Shown: positions 53,131 to 61,126 of the stretch, piece after piece
Layout of the letters: the number at the start of each line of letters is the position of its first letter
Position numbering within the stretch: the stretch's first letter is position 1
DNA from: an uncultured Prevotella sp.
GTDB lineage: Bacteria > Bacteroidota > Bacteroidia > Bacteroidales > Bacteroidaceae
Length of the DNA: 64,000 nucleotides
NCBI GenBank assembly: GCA_900547005.1
Contig: URER01000003.1
Span: 1-64,000 of the forward strand
Direction: 5' to 3'
The notes under the pieces: generated by a model
Databases searched by the model: none
What the model saw: only the letters and a program-made list of their open reading frames with translations
Told to the model about the DNA's origin: nothing
Program-made: the position numbers and the translations under genes

Positions 53131-53817
53131 TTAACGTATATTGCATATCTGAATAAGCATTTCCACCTGCGGAATGTGTATCGCTCCTCTGCCGAGTCTG
53201 ATGAGTCCTTCGGCCTGCATGGCGTTGAGAGCTCTTGAAACGTTCAGTCTGCTGTCGCAGATTTCCTCCGCAAGGTCTTCCATGCGTATCTTTATGTGCT
53301 TCTCTCCGGCCGGCCTTTGGCATCTTTGTTCTATGAAATGGATTATGCGTTCGCGTACTGACAGCGGCGTTGAGCGCCAAATCGTTTGCGATTGTTTTTG
53401 TGCTATGGTCGAAATGATGTTCAGTAGATTCATGCGGAATATGATGAAGTTGTCTGATAGTTTCATTACTTCCTGCTTATCGAGTGCTATGAAGTTGCAC
53501 TGCCCTACGGCAAAGTATGTCGTAGTGTACCGTTGTTTCAATCCGAACAGACGCTCCGGCTGCAAAACTGTGGGTGCATTTATCTCTTCCGTGATGCTGT
53601 ATCGTCGGTTGACAGACTGGTTTTCTATTCTCAGTTTGCCGTTTATAAGAAACACCAACTTGTCGCAAGTGTCGCCTTCGCGCATCACGCATTCTCCGTC
53701 TGCGGCCTTATGGAATCCGAATCTTATCTGCGCAACAATCTCAGACAGGTCATTACGGCTCAATCCCTGAAACAGAGACAGGCCATAGAGCGTGTCATAT
53801 AATTGCAATGAAGGCAT
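53131..53817 (-). CDS. Crp/Fnr family transcriptional regulator
   Basis: A 228-residue regulator with an N-terminal cyclic-nucleotide-type jelly roll (about 15-115: IRFGFHKAADGECVMREGD, KLVFLINGKLRI) and a C-terminal winged helix (about 150-215: SVRERIIHFIEQRC, DLAEEICDSRLNVSRALNAMQAEGL). There is no Cys cluster for an iron-sulfur centre, and the residues contacting cAMP are not clearly conserved, so the signal is unknown. It starts 3 bp before the apbE stop region, so it is probably co-transcribed with the apbE cluster. Confidence 0.9.
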   Translation of the reverse strand: MPSLQLYDTLYGLSLFQGLSRNDLSEIVAQIRFGFHKAADGECVMREGDTCDKLVFLINGKLRIENQSVNRRYSITEEINAPTVLQPERLFGLKQRYTTTYFAVGQCNFIALDKQEVMKLSDNFIIFRMNLLNIISTIAQKQSQTIWRSTPLSVRERIIHFIEQRCQRPAGEKHIKIRMEDLAEEICDSRLNVSRALNAMQAEGLIRLGRGAIHIPQVEMLIQICNIR

Positions 53818-53820
53818 GGG

Positions 53821-54858
53821 CTATTTCGCAATTTTGTCTTTCAGAGAGTCCGAATACCATGTGGCGGGCTTGCCGTTCTTGTCGGAATAGATGAAATAAG
53901 CCATCAGTTCGGGATGCTTGTCGAGCACTTTTTTTGCCTTGTCAATTCCCATTACCATGAAAGCTGTGGCGTATGCGTCGGCCGTGGCGCAGTTCTTGGT
54001 CAAAACCGTGGCTGACAACAAGCTGTGTTGCACGGGATAACCCGTCGTCGGGTCTATTGTATGGGCGTATTTCTTCCCGTCTTTATAGTAGAAGTTCCGA
54101 TAGTTTCCACTTGTGGCCATCGCTTTATCGGTTACGTTGAGCACGGTCTGAATCTCCTCCTTCACGTTCAGGGTGTCGTCATTAGGTTTCGTTACTCCGA
54201 TTTTCCACGGCAAGCGCTTCGGACTATAGCCCCGTGTTACAATCTCGCCACCTATCTCTATCATGAAATTCTTTATGTCGTGCGAAAGGAAATAGCGCGC
54301 TATCACGTCGCAACCGTAGCCTTTCGCTATCGCGCTGCAATCCACCATGATGCGCGGGTCGGCTTTCTTTATCTTCATTGCACCGTTCTGTCTCGCCGTC
54401 TCCACTTTTCTGTAATCCACGAACCGGCGCAGACTGTTTATCGAATGTGTCGTAGGAGCCGTACCGTTTTTGAATCCGAAGCCCCAAACGTTCACCAGAG
54501 GAGCCACCGTAATGTCGAAAGCACCGTTTGTTTCCTTCGATACCGACTGTGCAAGGTCGAACACTTCGAGAAACATCTTGTCGGGTACGACCGCCTCGTT
54601 ACGGTTTATTCGTGATATGACGGAGTTCTTGTTGAACATCGACAGAGAGGCATCTATCTTCTTTAGTTCGTTCTCTATTTCCTTTTTCAGGTTCTTGTCG
54701 CTCTGGTAAGTGATGTTATATACAGTTCCGAACACAAATCCGGAGTCATGTTGGTATGGCATAGACTGTTGCTGGCGTATGATAAGAGCCGTACCTATTA
54801 TCAGCAGGATAAGAAACGGTAATTGCCATTTCAGTTGCTTTTTCTTCTTGTTGTCCAT
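53821..54858 (-). CDS. apbE: FAD:protein FMN transferase
   Basis: A 345-residue ApbE protein, anchored by an N-terminal helix (about 10-27). It has HDSGFVFGTVYNITYQ, MFNKNSVISRINRNE, the Asp/Ser segment IMVDCSAIAKGYGCDVIA and the C-terminal TIDPTTGYPV and ATADAYATAFMVMG metal and FAD motifs. The enzyme attaches FMN covalently to threonine in partners such as NqrB/NqrC or RnfG outside the inner membrane. No such partner is in this window. Neighbours are the DUF6048/DUF6452 genes. Confidence 0.94.
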   Translation of the reverse strand: MDNKKKKQLKWQLPFLILLIIGTALIIRQQQSMPYQHDSGFVFGTVYNITYQSDKNLKKEIENELKKIDASLSMFNKNSVISRINRNEAVVPDKMFLEVFDLAQSVSKETNGAFDITVAPLVNVWGFGFKNGTAPTTHSINSLRRFVDYRKVETARQNGAMKIKKADPRIMVDCSAIAKGYGCDVIARYFLSHDIKNFMIEIGGEIVTRGYSPKRLPWKIGVTKPNDDTLNVKEEIQTVLNVTDKAMATSGNYRNFYYKDGKKYAHTIDPTTGYPVQHSLLSATVLTKNCATADAYATAFMVMGIDKAKKVLDKHPELMAYFIYSDKNGKPATWYSDSLKDKIAK

Positions 54859-54907
54859 GTTATGAGGCTATTCATGTTTTTTGTATCATTGTGCAGGGCA
54901 GAGGGCA

Positions 54908-55591
54908 TCACAGCTCAAAGGTGATATTGAATGTAGCTCCGAGCACTGACCCTCCTTGCTTGCCGAAGCCGGGAACATACCACGGGTCGCCAATCTCGCC
55001 ACTCTTCTTGGCCAGTCGCGAGCGATAGCGCACGCTCCAGCCCAAACGCAGTGGCCCGGCTATCTTAGCGTCTACGCCTACGAGGGCCTCTATCCAGTGA
55101 TAAGAGCCTTTCACGTCTTTCTCTCCGTATGGCGTGGCCGTTCCCCAAACGGGGTCTTCCACGTCAGGACCGGATATGTCATACTTGAACGAGGTGAAAG
55201 CGTATCTCGCACCGGCAAAGATGCGATATATGTCGTGTTTGTTCTTTGCAATGTTGAAGTCGCAACCGATTCTCGCAAACGGCGCGCTGGTCTTGTATTT
55301 GATACTTGTTGCCTCGTCCTCGTGGTTGGCCTGACCGATTCCAATTTCTATGACGGGGAAGTATTTGTCTTTCAGATTCACCTTCAGCGCAGCCTCATAC
55401 TGGCCGTAGTCGCTTATCATCATCTGCACCGGACCTACCGCATCCACGCTCACGGCTATTCCACGGAACAGCGGAATGGAATCCTCATTCACCATAATCG
55501 GCGCCGTTGTCTTTTGTGCGTTTGCCGAAAGGGGCAGCAGTAGATTAATAATGAGGATGGAAATATATGTAAAGATGTTCTTTTGTCTCAT
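54908..55591 (-). CDS. DUF6048 family protein (predicted outer membrane barrel)
   Basis: The 227-residue product has a signal peptide (1-25, ending LSANA) and alternating polar/hydrophobic strands ending in an aromatic-leucine tail (TFNITFEL), as expected of a small outer-membrane beta-barrel. The GAVSVDAVGPVQ-like start (GIAVSVDAVGPVQMMISDYGQ) and VGVDAKIAGPLRLGWSVRYRSRL fit the DUF6048 family by recall. Function unknown. It overlaps the DUF6452 gene by 47 bp, supporting co-translation; the two families are typically adjacent in Bacteroidota. Confidence 0.75.
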   Translation of the reverse strand: MRQKNIFTYISILIINLLLPLSANAQKTTAPIMVNEDSIPLFRGIAVSVDAVGPVQMMISDYGQYEAALKVNLKDKYFPVIEIGIGQANHEDEATSIKYKTSAPFARIGCDFNIAKNKHDIYRIFAGARYAFTSFKYDISGPDVEDPVWGTATPYGEKDVKGSYHWIEALVGVDAKIAGPLRLGWSVRYRSRLAKKSGEIGDPWYVPGFGKQGGSVLGATFNITFEL

Positions 55592-56024
55592 CAGTGTCTA
55601 CGTTAGGATTGTTTATTACAACCGAGTCGATGGCGTTCTTCGTATGCGTTACGCCCGTGATGGTGTGGAAAAAAGCAGGGTTGCAGTCCACGGACTCAAA
55701 GTGTGGCTGATTGGTTTTCTGTATTTTCACGATGTCGGTCGTTACGGTTTTCGTTATCGTGTCTATCATCTCGAAGCGCAGTTCGTCCTCATCCTGTGAA
55801 TAACTCATAGGCAGCAGGAAGTAGGTCGTTTCCACTCCGCGGTTGAACAGTGTGCTGTCGTCTTTGTCCGGCCTTACCGCCATAATCGTGAGCGTGTCGG
55901 CAAGGGTGTCTACCGGCCCGCGCAAGGCAAACCTCACGCTCACCGTATTGTTCATCGGGCAGTCGAGCGTGGTGCAGGCGGCAATCAGCGATGCCGCAAT
56001 CAGTATCGGAATTATTTTCCGCAT
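55545..56024 (-). CDS. DUF6452 family lipoprotein
   Basis: From ATG 56024 the product has 159 residues with the lipobox LIAAC (Cys17) and a mature part beginning CTTLDCPMNNTVSVRFAL. The CP-x-NN start and the beta-strand content fit DUF6452, the usual partner of DUF6048. A longer frame to 56150 runs into the glycosyltransferase gene and is rejected. It overlaps the glycosyltransferase by 13 bp. Function unknown; probably an outer-membrane or periplasmic lipoprotein working with the barrel. Confidence 0.75.
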   Translation of the reverse strand: MRKIIPILIAASLIAACTTLDCPMNNTVSVRFALRGPVDTLADTLTIMAVRPDKDDSTLFNRGVETTYFLLPMSYSQDEDELRFEMIDTITKTVTTDIVKIQKTNQPHFESVDCNPAFFHTITGVTHTKNAIDSVVINNPNVDTDETKEHLYIYFHPHY

Positions 56025-56974
56025 CTTATTTCCTCCTCTATCTGGTAGTCGTTGCGCTGGCTCGACGAACGGCTGACAAGGTCGCCGATGAATCCCGCGA
56101 GAAACAGTTGCGTGCCAATCATCATCGTCGTGAGGGCGATATAGAACCACGGCGAGTCTGTTATCAGGTTGTGATAGATGCCGTTCGACAGGTCAATCAA
56201 CTTGCTTATGCCGATGGCAATCACCGAGAGAAAACCGATGAAGAACACTATCGAACCGAGAAATCCGAACACGTGCATAGGCTTCTTGCCGAAGCTGCTG
56301 AGGAACCACAGCGTGATAAGGTCGAGATAGCCGTTTACGAAACGGTTGAGGCCGAACTTCGACTTGCCGTATTTGCGCGCCTGATGATGCACAACCTTTT
56401 CGCCGATGCGGTCGAAGCCCGCGTTTTTCGCAAGATAAGGGATATATCTGTGCATCTCTCCATACACCTCGATATTCTTTATCACATCCTTGCGATAAGC
56501 CTTCAGTCCGCAGTTGAAGTCGTGCAGGTTATGTATTCCGCTGATTTTCCTTGCCGTTGCGTTGAAAATCTTTGTAGGAATGGTTTTCGACAACGGGTCG
56601 TAGCGCTTCTGTTTATATCCGGATACAAGGTCAAACTTGTCCTCGGTAATCATGCGGTAAAGTTCCGGAATCTCGTCGGGCGAGTCTTGCAGGTCGGCAT
56701 CCATCGTGATAACCACATCGCCCTGTGCCTCCTTGAAACCGCAATACAGCGCGGGACTCTTGCCATAGTTGCGGCGGAACTTTATGCCTTTCACGTTCTC
56801 GTGCTTCTCGCCGAGGCCTTCTATCACCTGCCACGAACGGTCGGTAGAGCCATCGTTTACGAATATCACTTCAAAAGAGAACTTGTTAGCGTTCATCACC
56901 CGCTCTATCCAAGTGTAAAGTTCGGGCAAAGACTCCTCCTCATTATATAAAGGTATTACTACTGATATGTCCAT
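56012..56974 (-). CDS. Glycosyltransferase family 2 (ArnC/DPM-like)
   Basis: From ATG 56974 (MDISVVIPLYNEEESL, 320 residues) the enzyme has a GT-A domain with FVNDGSTDRSW and the metal motif TMDADLQDSPDEIPEL, RRNYGKSPALYCGF, then two C-terminal membrane helices (about 235-260 and 270-295). It resembles enzymes that load a sugar onto undecaprenyl or polyprenyl phosphate at the inner membrane. The acceptor and sugar are unknown. The 22 codons before 56974 lie in the short-repeat gap. It overlaps DUF6452. Confidence 0.9.
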   Translation of the reverse strand: MDISVVIPLYNEEESLPELYTWIERVMNANKFSFEVIFVNDGSTDRSWQVIEGLGEKHENVKGIKFRRNYGKSPALYCGFKEAQGDVVITMDADLQDSPDEIPELYRMITEDKFDLVSGYKQKRYDPLSKTIPTKIFNATARKISGIHNLHDFNCGLKAYRKDVIKNIEVYGEMHRYIPYLAKNAGFDRIGEKVVHHQARKYGKSKFGLNRFVNGYLDLITLWFLSSFGKKPMHVFGFLGSIVFFIGFLSVIAIGISKLIDLSNGIYHNLITDSPWFYIALTTMMIGTQLFLAGFIGDLVSRSSSQRNDYQIEEEIRCGK

Positions 56975-57020
56975 TTCCGTTGATTTTATGTTTTCTTTCT
57001 TATTATTCTTCCTTTTGCTA

Positions 57021-57098
57021 TTAAACCTTAGACCTCCCACCTCATGACAGAAACCTAAGGCCTTATAACCTTAAACCTCCCACCTCATAACCTTAAAC
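57021..57098. repeat. CCTTAAACCTCCCACCTCATAACC short repeat, site 3
   Basis: Two direct copies of TTAAACCT-YCCCACCTCAT(A)ACC-type words sit between the DUF4199 and glycosyltransferase genes; same words as at 4988 and 12368. Confidence 0.55.
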
Positions 57099-57614
57099 TT
57101 TGCGTTTCATTATCGCCGCTATTATCAGACTCAGCACGATGCCGGCGAATATGTTCGTAATGAAGTAGGTCAGCGCGAATTGCGTAGGCGTGATGCTCTC
57201 CATCGTTTGTCTCATCTCGCCCTCGCTAAGATTGTATAGCTTCAGGACGTCGGCGTATTCAGGCTGCGACATAATGCTCATCAGCATATCTGCGAGGTGC
57301 CCGTTGTCGATGAACTCCATATAGGCCCATTGCACGAGCGAGAAGATTATCGCTGCATTCATGAACACCCGGAAGCAGTAGGAGAGGGCACGGCCGAACG
57401 TGATAGTGCCGTCAAGGCCTTCGTTGCGGAACTTTCTAAGTCTGTAACCGACAAAGAAAGGTGTAGACAAAGCTATCAGATTGCACGCTAAACTGAAAGG
57501 GGGAAAGGCCGACGCGCATATCAGGAATGCGAAACTTGCCGTCCAAAGCACAGCAAGGTATATGCCATCATACCAGGCGTATGTTTTCAGTTGACGATAT
57601 TGGTCGTATGTCAT
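57093..57614 (-). CDS. DUF4199 family membrane protein
   Basis: A 173-residue protein with four membrane helices (about 18-37, 40-58, 72-94 and 148-168). The pattern GTITFGRALSYCFRVFMNAAIIFSLVQW and EFIDNGHLADMLM matches DUF4199, which is frequently next to a family 2 glycosyltransferase in Bacteroidota, as here. Function unknown; possibly assists lipid-linked sugar synthesis. Minus-strand TACTTTTG box at 57639-57646 may be its promoter. Confidence 0.82.
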   Translation of the reverse strand: MTYDQYRQLKTYAWYDGIYLAVLWTASFAFLICASAFPPFSLACNLIALSTPFFVGYRLRKFRNEGLDGTITFGRALSYCFRVFMNAAIIFSLVQWAYMEFIDNGHLADMLMSIMSQPEYADVLKLYNLSEGEMRQTMESITPTQFALTYFITNIFAGIVLSLIIAAIMKRKV

Positions 57615-57753
57615 AATTTTATCATATCAATTTGCCTACAAAAGTACTCATTTTATGTAATATATTAATACAATGTGCCGGTATTTTATATATTTTTTGT
57701 TAATGTCGGTGATAGCAAAGATTGTTAAAAAGGACTAATTCTCTTGTGCCGTT

Positions 57754-57785
57754 TATGGCTATTTGAATATAAAACACTACCTTTG
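57754..57785 (+). promoter_or_regulatory. Promoter of the SRP RNA / tRNA-Thr unit
   Basis: TATG, 20 bp, TACCTTTG followed by C; distal box matches 3 of 4. The RNA begins about 22 bp downstream. Confidence 0.6.
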
Positions 57786-57807
57786 CACCGCTTTTCATGG
57801 CAAACAT

Positions 57808-57903
57808 GGACAAGTCTTACACGGTCAGCTCCCTTCGAATCCTCCAGGACGGGAACGTAGCAAAGGTAGTTGGTTGTAGCGACGCGATGTGAGTAGCTTG
57901 TCC
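57808..57903 (+). ncRNA. ffs: Signal recognition particle RNA, small bacterial type
   Basis: GGACAAG (57808-57814) pairs with CTTGTCC (57897-57903), closing a long hairpin. The conserved Ffh-binding segments are present: ACGGTCAGCTCC on the 5' side, CCAGGACGGGAACGTAGCA in the middle and GGTAG on the 3' side, the Bacteroidota form of the domain IV loop. The RNA, with Ffh, targets membrane proteins to the Sec translocon. It lies 4 bp before tRNA-Thr, so both are probably one transcript. Confidence 0.9.
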
Positions 57904-57907
57904 ACCC

Positions 57908-57981
57908 GCCTCTTTAGCTCAGTTGGCCAGAGCACGTGATTTGTAATCTCGGGGTCGTTGGTTCGAATCCGACAAGAGGCT
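57908..57981 (+). tRNA. tRNA-Thr (TGT)
   Basis: Acceptor GCCTCTT/AAGAGGC, D-arm GCTCAGTTGGCCAGAGC, anticodon loop TTTGTAA (anticodon TGT) and T-arm GTTGG-TTCGAAT-CCGAC are all present; discriminator T, no encoded CCA. The anticodon stem CGTGA/TCTCG has one T-T mismatch at 29-41. Confidence 0.93.
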
Positions 57982-57996
57982 CAAAACAAATTCCGA

Positions 57997-58034
57997 ATGA
58001 GATTGTGTCGTCAAAGATGCAATCTCATTTTTTT
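57997..58034 (+). terminator. Terminator after tRNA-Thr
   Basis: AATGAGATTG (57997-58006) pairs perfectly with CAATCTCATT (58020-58029) and is followed by a T run. Confidence 0.85.
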
Positions 58035-58121
58035 ATATACAATAGTGGCTTTATGGACTCAAAATTCCGGCTTAACGGAAAAATATAGTGGACAGATTAT
58101 ATTTGATTAAATTATTTCTTA

Positions 58122-58328
58122 CCACAGCGACACAGAGTCCACGGAACTTTATTCACCCGGTAATATTCGCTCACAGAGCAGATGCCTGTGGCATCAGGAG
58201 GCCACAGAGCTTACAAGAATTTTGGAGGCAAAGAGGTGAATTGACGGCTCCGTGTCCTCTATGTCTTCAGGTATATGTTCTTAGTTTGTAATGACATATA
58301 AATCTCCGTGTCCTCAGTGCCTCTGTGG
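58122..58328. repeat. CACAGAG-type inverted repeat
   Basis: A 24-bp word starting CCACAGCGACACAGAG at 58122-58145 faces its imperfect complement at 58305-58328 (TCCGTGTCCTCAGTGCCTC...). Related words occur between them (GGCCACAGAGC near 58199, CTCCGTGTCCTC near 58248). The open frame at 58088 is a product of these repeats. No gene is seen in 58035-59003 apart from this and repeat copy 3. Confidence 0.6.
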
Positions 58329-58371
58329 GAACGTAATTATTTTAGGAACAGCAAACTTACTTTTTGTAAAG

Positions 58372-58894
58372 TTTTTGGGTTAAAAACCGACTATCTGAAA
58401 ACTCGCTCCTTCTGTGCTAACGGATGTTAAATATAGGTCCCGTTACTCATTTCTACTCATTTTTCGACCTTAAAAATCCCAATTCCCAATTCAAAATCTG
58501 TAACTCAAAATTCCAAAAGTGCCTCCGTTAGAAAAAATCAGAGCGTTTTTTCGTCAAATTTTGCCGTCTGAGAAAACGTGGAAAAACGCTGTTTTCGCCC
58601 AATTTAACGTTCGTTAGCTTTCAAAAGTGGCACTTTTAGAGTGCGTTTTAGGCCGTTTTGGAGTGCAACGGAGGCTCCGTTTAAGGCCAAAAGTGGCTCC
58701 GTTAGCGTCTAACGGAGCCTCCGTTGCAATGTAACAATGTCTTTTTGGGCTCTTAAAACGGATATTTTTGAGTAAAAACGAAGTAAGTCCTTGATTTTCA
58801 AAGAATTAGGCTGAAATGAATGAAAACGCCGTATTTTCACGTTTTTGCGAGCAAGTGAAAGTTTGAAGAAAATACAGCGATTTTTCAAAGGATA
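58372..58894 (+). repeat. 530-bp dispersed intergenic repeat, copy 3
   Basis: GTTAAATATAGG at 58426; units start at 58623, 58645, 58667, 58689, 58711, 58733 and 58755; CGTATTTT at 58830, giving the same 197-bp and 207-bp distances as copies 1 and 2. Unit 5 reads AACGGAGCCTCCGTT here instead of AAAAGTGCCTCCGTT, and unit 4 reads AAAAGTGGCTCCGTT: half-sites are exchanged while length stays fixed. The right end is 37 bp from the pheS terminator. Confidence 0.87.
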
Positions 58895-58925
58895 TGTGCA
58901 AGAAGAAATTGACAATATGTCAAGA

Positions 58926-58965
58926 AAAAGAGCCACATCATAACTTAATGTCATGATGTGGCTCA
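58926..58965 (-). terminator. Terminator downstream of pheS
   Basis: On the minus strand a perfect 12-bp stem (GAGCCACATCAT with ATGATGTGGCTC) is followed by TTTTTCTTG. It starts 38 bp after the pheS stop. Confidence 0.85.
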
Positions 58966-59003
58966 TTTGATGTTTATGGAGAATGTAATAATGTCTCGTT
59001 GCT

Positions 59004-60041
59004 TTAGTTTGCCGACTCAAATTCGCGGAGGAATGCGACGTCGTTCTCTGAGAACATACGCAGGTCGGCCACCTGATACTTCAAGTTGGTGATGCGCTCA
59101 ACACCCATTCCGAACGCGTAGCCGCTGTAAACGCTGCTGTCTATACCGCAGGCTTCAAGTACATTCGGATCTACCATGCCGCATCCCAATATTTCGACCC
59201 AGCCTGTGTGTTTGCAGAATCCGCAACCCTTTCCGCCGCAGATGTGGCAAGAGATGTCCATCTCGGCACTCGGCTCGGTGAATGGGAAGTAACTCGGGCG
59301 AAGACGAATCTTTGTGTCGGCGCCGAACATCTCGCGTGCGAAGGTGAGAAGAACCTGCTTCAGGTCGGTGAAGCTGACGTTCTTGTCGATATAAAGTCCC
59401 TCAACTTGGTGGAAAAAACAGTGGGCACGCGCGCTTATAGCCTCGTTGCGATAGACGCGTCCGGGGCAGAGAATGCGGATAGGCGGCTCGTGTGTCTCCA
59501 TATAATGAGTCTGGTCGCCCGACGTGTGGCTTCTCAGGATGACGTTCTTTGTAACATCATCGGGGTGCTGCTGTATGAAGAACGTGTCTTGCATATCGCG
59601 GGCGGGATGGTCGGCGGCGAAGTTCAGTTTTGTGAACACGTGTGTATCGTCATCGATTTCCGGTCCGTCGGCAAGTGTAAATCCCATGTGTGAGAATATG
59701 TCGATGATTTCGTTCTTGACGATAGTCAGCGGATGGCGTGTTCCAAGATTCACGGGATAGGCTGTTCGGGTGAGGTCGATATCCTCGCTCTGCGCCTCGG
59801 CAGTCTCGTATTGCTCTTTCAGCTCGTTGATTTTCGCTATCGCCGTCTGTTTCAGTTCGTTGATTTTCATGCCCACGGCCTTCTTCTCTTCGGCAGCAAC
59901 GTTGCGGAAATCGGCCATGAGAGCGTTTATCTCGCCTTTCTTGCTGAGGTATTTCAGTCGCAATTCTTCAATTTCTTTGGCGTTCTGTGCCGTGAGATTG
60001 CTTACTTCGCTCAGCAGATTTTCTATTTTTTGAAGTAACAT
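59004..60041 (-). CDS. pheS: Phenylalanyl-tRNA synthetase alpha subunit
   Basis: The 345-residue product has the N-terminal coiled-coil tRNA-binding arm (about 1-85), then the class II core: motif 1 region HPLTIVKNEIIDIFSHMGF, DHPARDMQDTFF, motif 2 VYRNEAISARAHCFFHQVEGL, PSYFPFTEPSAEMD and motif 3 GYAFGMGVERITNLKY. It contains a CHICGGKGCGFCKHTG zinc-ribbon-like insert common in this phylum. PheT is not adjacent, so the subunits are encoded separately here. Confidence 0.96.
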   Translation of the reverse strand: MLLQKIENLLSEVSNLTAQNAKEIEELRLKYLSKKGEINALMADFRNVAAEEKKAVGMKINELKQTAIAKINELKEQYETAEAQSEDIDLTRTAYPVNLGTRHPLTIVKNEIIDIFSHMGFTLADGPEIDDDTHVFTKLNFAADHPARDMQDTFFIQQHPDDVTKNVILRSHTSGDQTHYMETHEPPIRILCPGRVYRNEAISARAHCFFHQVEGLYIDKNVSFTDLKQVLLTFAREMFGADTKIRLRPSYFPFTEPSAEMDISCHICGGKGCGFCKHTGWVEILGCGMVDPNVLEACGIDSSVYSGYAFGMGVERITNLKYQVADLRMFSENDVAFLREFESAN

Positions 60042-60070
60042 ATACCGTTTATAATGATTATATTAGACTG

Positions 60071-60101
60071 CAAAGGTACTGTAAAACATAGATAACGCAA
60101 A
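60071..60101 (-). promoter_or_regulatory. Promoter of pheS
   Basis: On the minus strand TTTG (60098-60101), 19 bp, TACCTTTG (60071-60078), then C; a perfect match about 30 bp before the start codon. Confidence 0.75.
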
Positions 60102-60163
60102 ATAAATGAGGCCTTTTTTGCGCGAAACGGAGCTTCCGCCTGATGATTTTTGCCTCAAAAGGG

Positions 60164-60194
60164 ATTGTATTAGAATATAAAATTGTACTTTTGC
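60164..60194 (+). promoter_or_regulatory. Promoter of the DUF4348/murB unit
   Basis: ATTG, 19 bp, TACTTTTG followed by C; distal box 3 of 4. Divergent from the pheS promoter. Confidence 0.6.
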
Positions 60195-60260
60195 ACACAT
60201 ATATGCGCGTATATGCGGGAAAGGCCGGCATGATACAGCGTGTTTTATACAAAAACGATT

Positions 60261-61115
60261 ATGAGGAAAAGTGTGTTTTTCATTATCTTGGCTTGTGTGG
60301 CAATGCTTTGCACCAATACGGGGTGCACTGACAAAAAGCCGGAGCCGGCAGACTCGTTGCGCAACGATTCGTTTGTGGCAGATACGGTTGTTGATACCGA
60401 TACCGTGGCGCGCATCGTTGAGGAGATGCCTATGCCGAAGACTGCCGATGAACTGTTTGATGATTTCTTCTTCAACTTTATTAACAGCAAAAAGTTGCAA
60501 CGTGGGCGTGTGATGTTTCCGCTGCCTGTGCGTACGGGCAATCATGTGTCGTATATTCAGCGGAGCCGTTGGCAGATGGATCATTTTTTCAGAGATCAGG
60601 AGTATTATACTCTGATTTTCGACAACGAGAAACAGATGGCACTGCCAAAAGATACGACCATCGATAATGTGATTGTGGAGAAGATTCATATATCGCAGGG
60701 AATGGTGGAGGAGTTCTGCTTCCGCCGCAATGATGGCAAATGGGCACTTGCCGAAATACATAATGTGGGACTGGAAGAATCGAAAAACGCTTCGTTCCTG
60801 CTTTTTCTGAAATCATTCTTCACAGATCCAGAGGCTAATCAAAGCGGTGTGGCCGAGCCTTTGGCTTATTACGGTCCGAATCCGGAGGGTGAGGACGAGG
60901 CGGAATACGTGAATACGACGATACCGGCCGATACATGGTCGAACTATTTGCCGGAGTTGCCCAACAGTATTGTGTATAACATATTGTATGGACAGAAGTA
61001 TTCGGGTGGAAAAGAGAAGATATTTATATTCAAGGGCATAGCCAACGGTTTGGAGACTGAGCTGGTTTTCCGTAGAACTGACGATGAGTGGAAACTTGTG
61101 AAGATTAAGGTGTAG
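60261..61115 (+). CDS. DUF4348 family lipoprotein
   Basis: From ATG 60261 (a start seven codons upstream is possible) the product has 284 residues. It starts with a hydrophobic signal ending TNTGCTDKKPE, probably a lipoprotein signal with Cys22. The body matches DUF4348: ADELFDDFFFNFINSKKLQRGRV-type segment, HVSYIQRSRWQMDHFFRDQ, LPNSIVYNILYGQKY. The family is restricted to Bacteroidota and has no known role; the fold is thought to resemble nuclear-transport-factor-like domains. It lies 11 bp before murB. Confidence 0.8.
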   Translation: MRKSVFFIILACVAMLCTNTGCTDKKPEPADSLRNDSFVADTVVDTDTVARIVEEMPMPKTADELFDDFFFNFINSKKLQRGRVMFPLPVRTGNHVSYIQRSRWQMDHFFRDQEYYTLIFDNEKQMALPKDTTIDNVIVEKIHISQGMVEEFCFRRNDGKWALAEIHNVGLEESKNASFLLFLKSFFTDPEANQSGVAEPLAYYGPNPEGEDEAEYVNTTIPADTWSNYLPELPNSIVYNILYGQKYSGGKEKIFIFKGIANGLETELVFRRTDDEWKLVKIKV

Positions 61116-61126
61116 GAGGATTTAGA

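Noticed and set aside
58088..58291. 67-residue frame
   Set aside because: It consists of CACAGAG-type inverted repeat sequence and shows no protein-like features.
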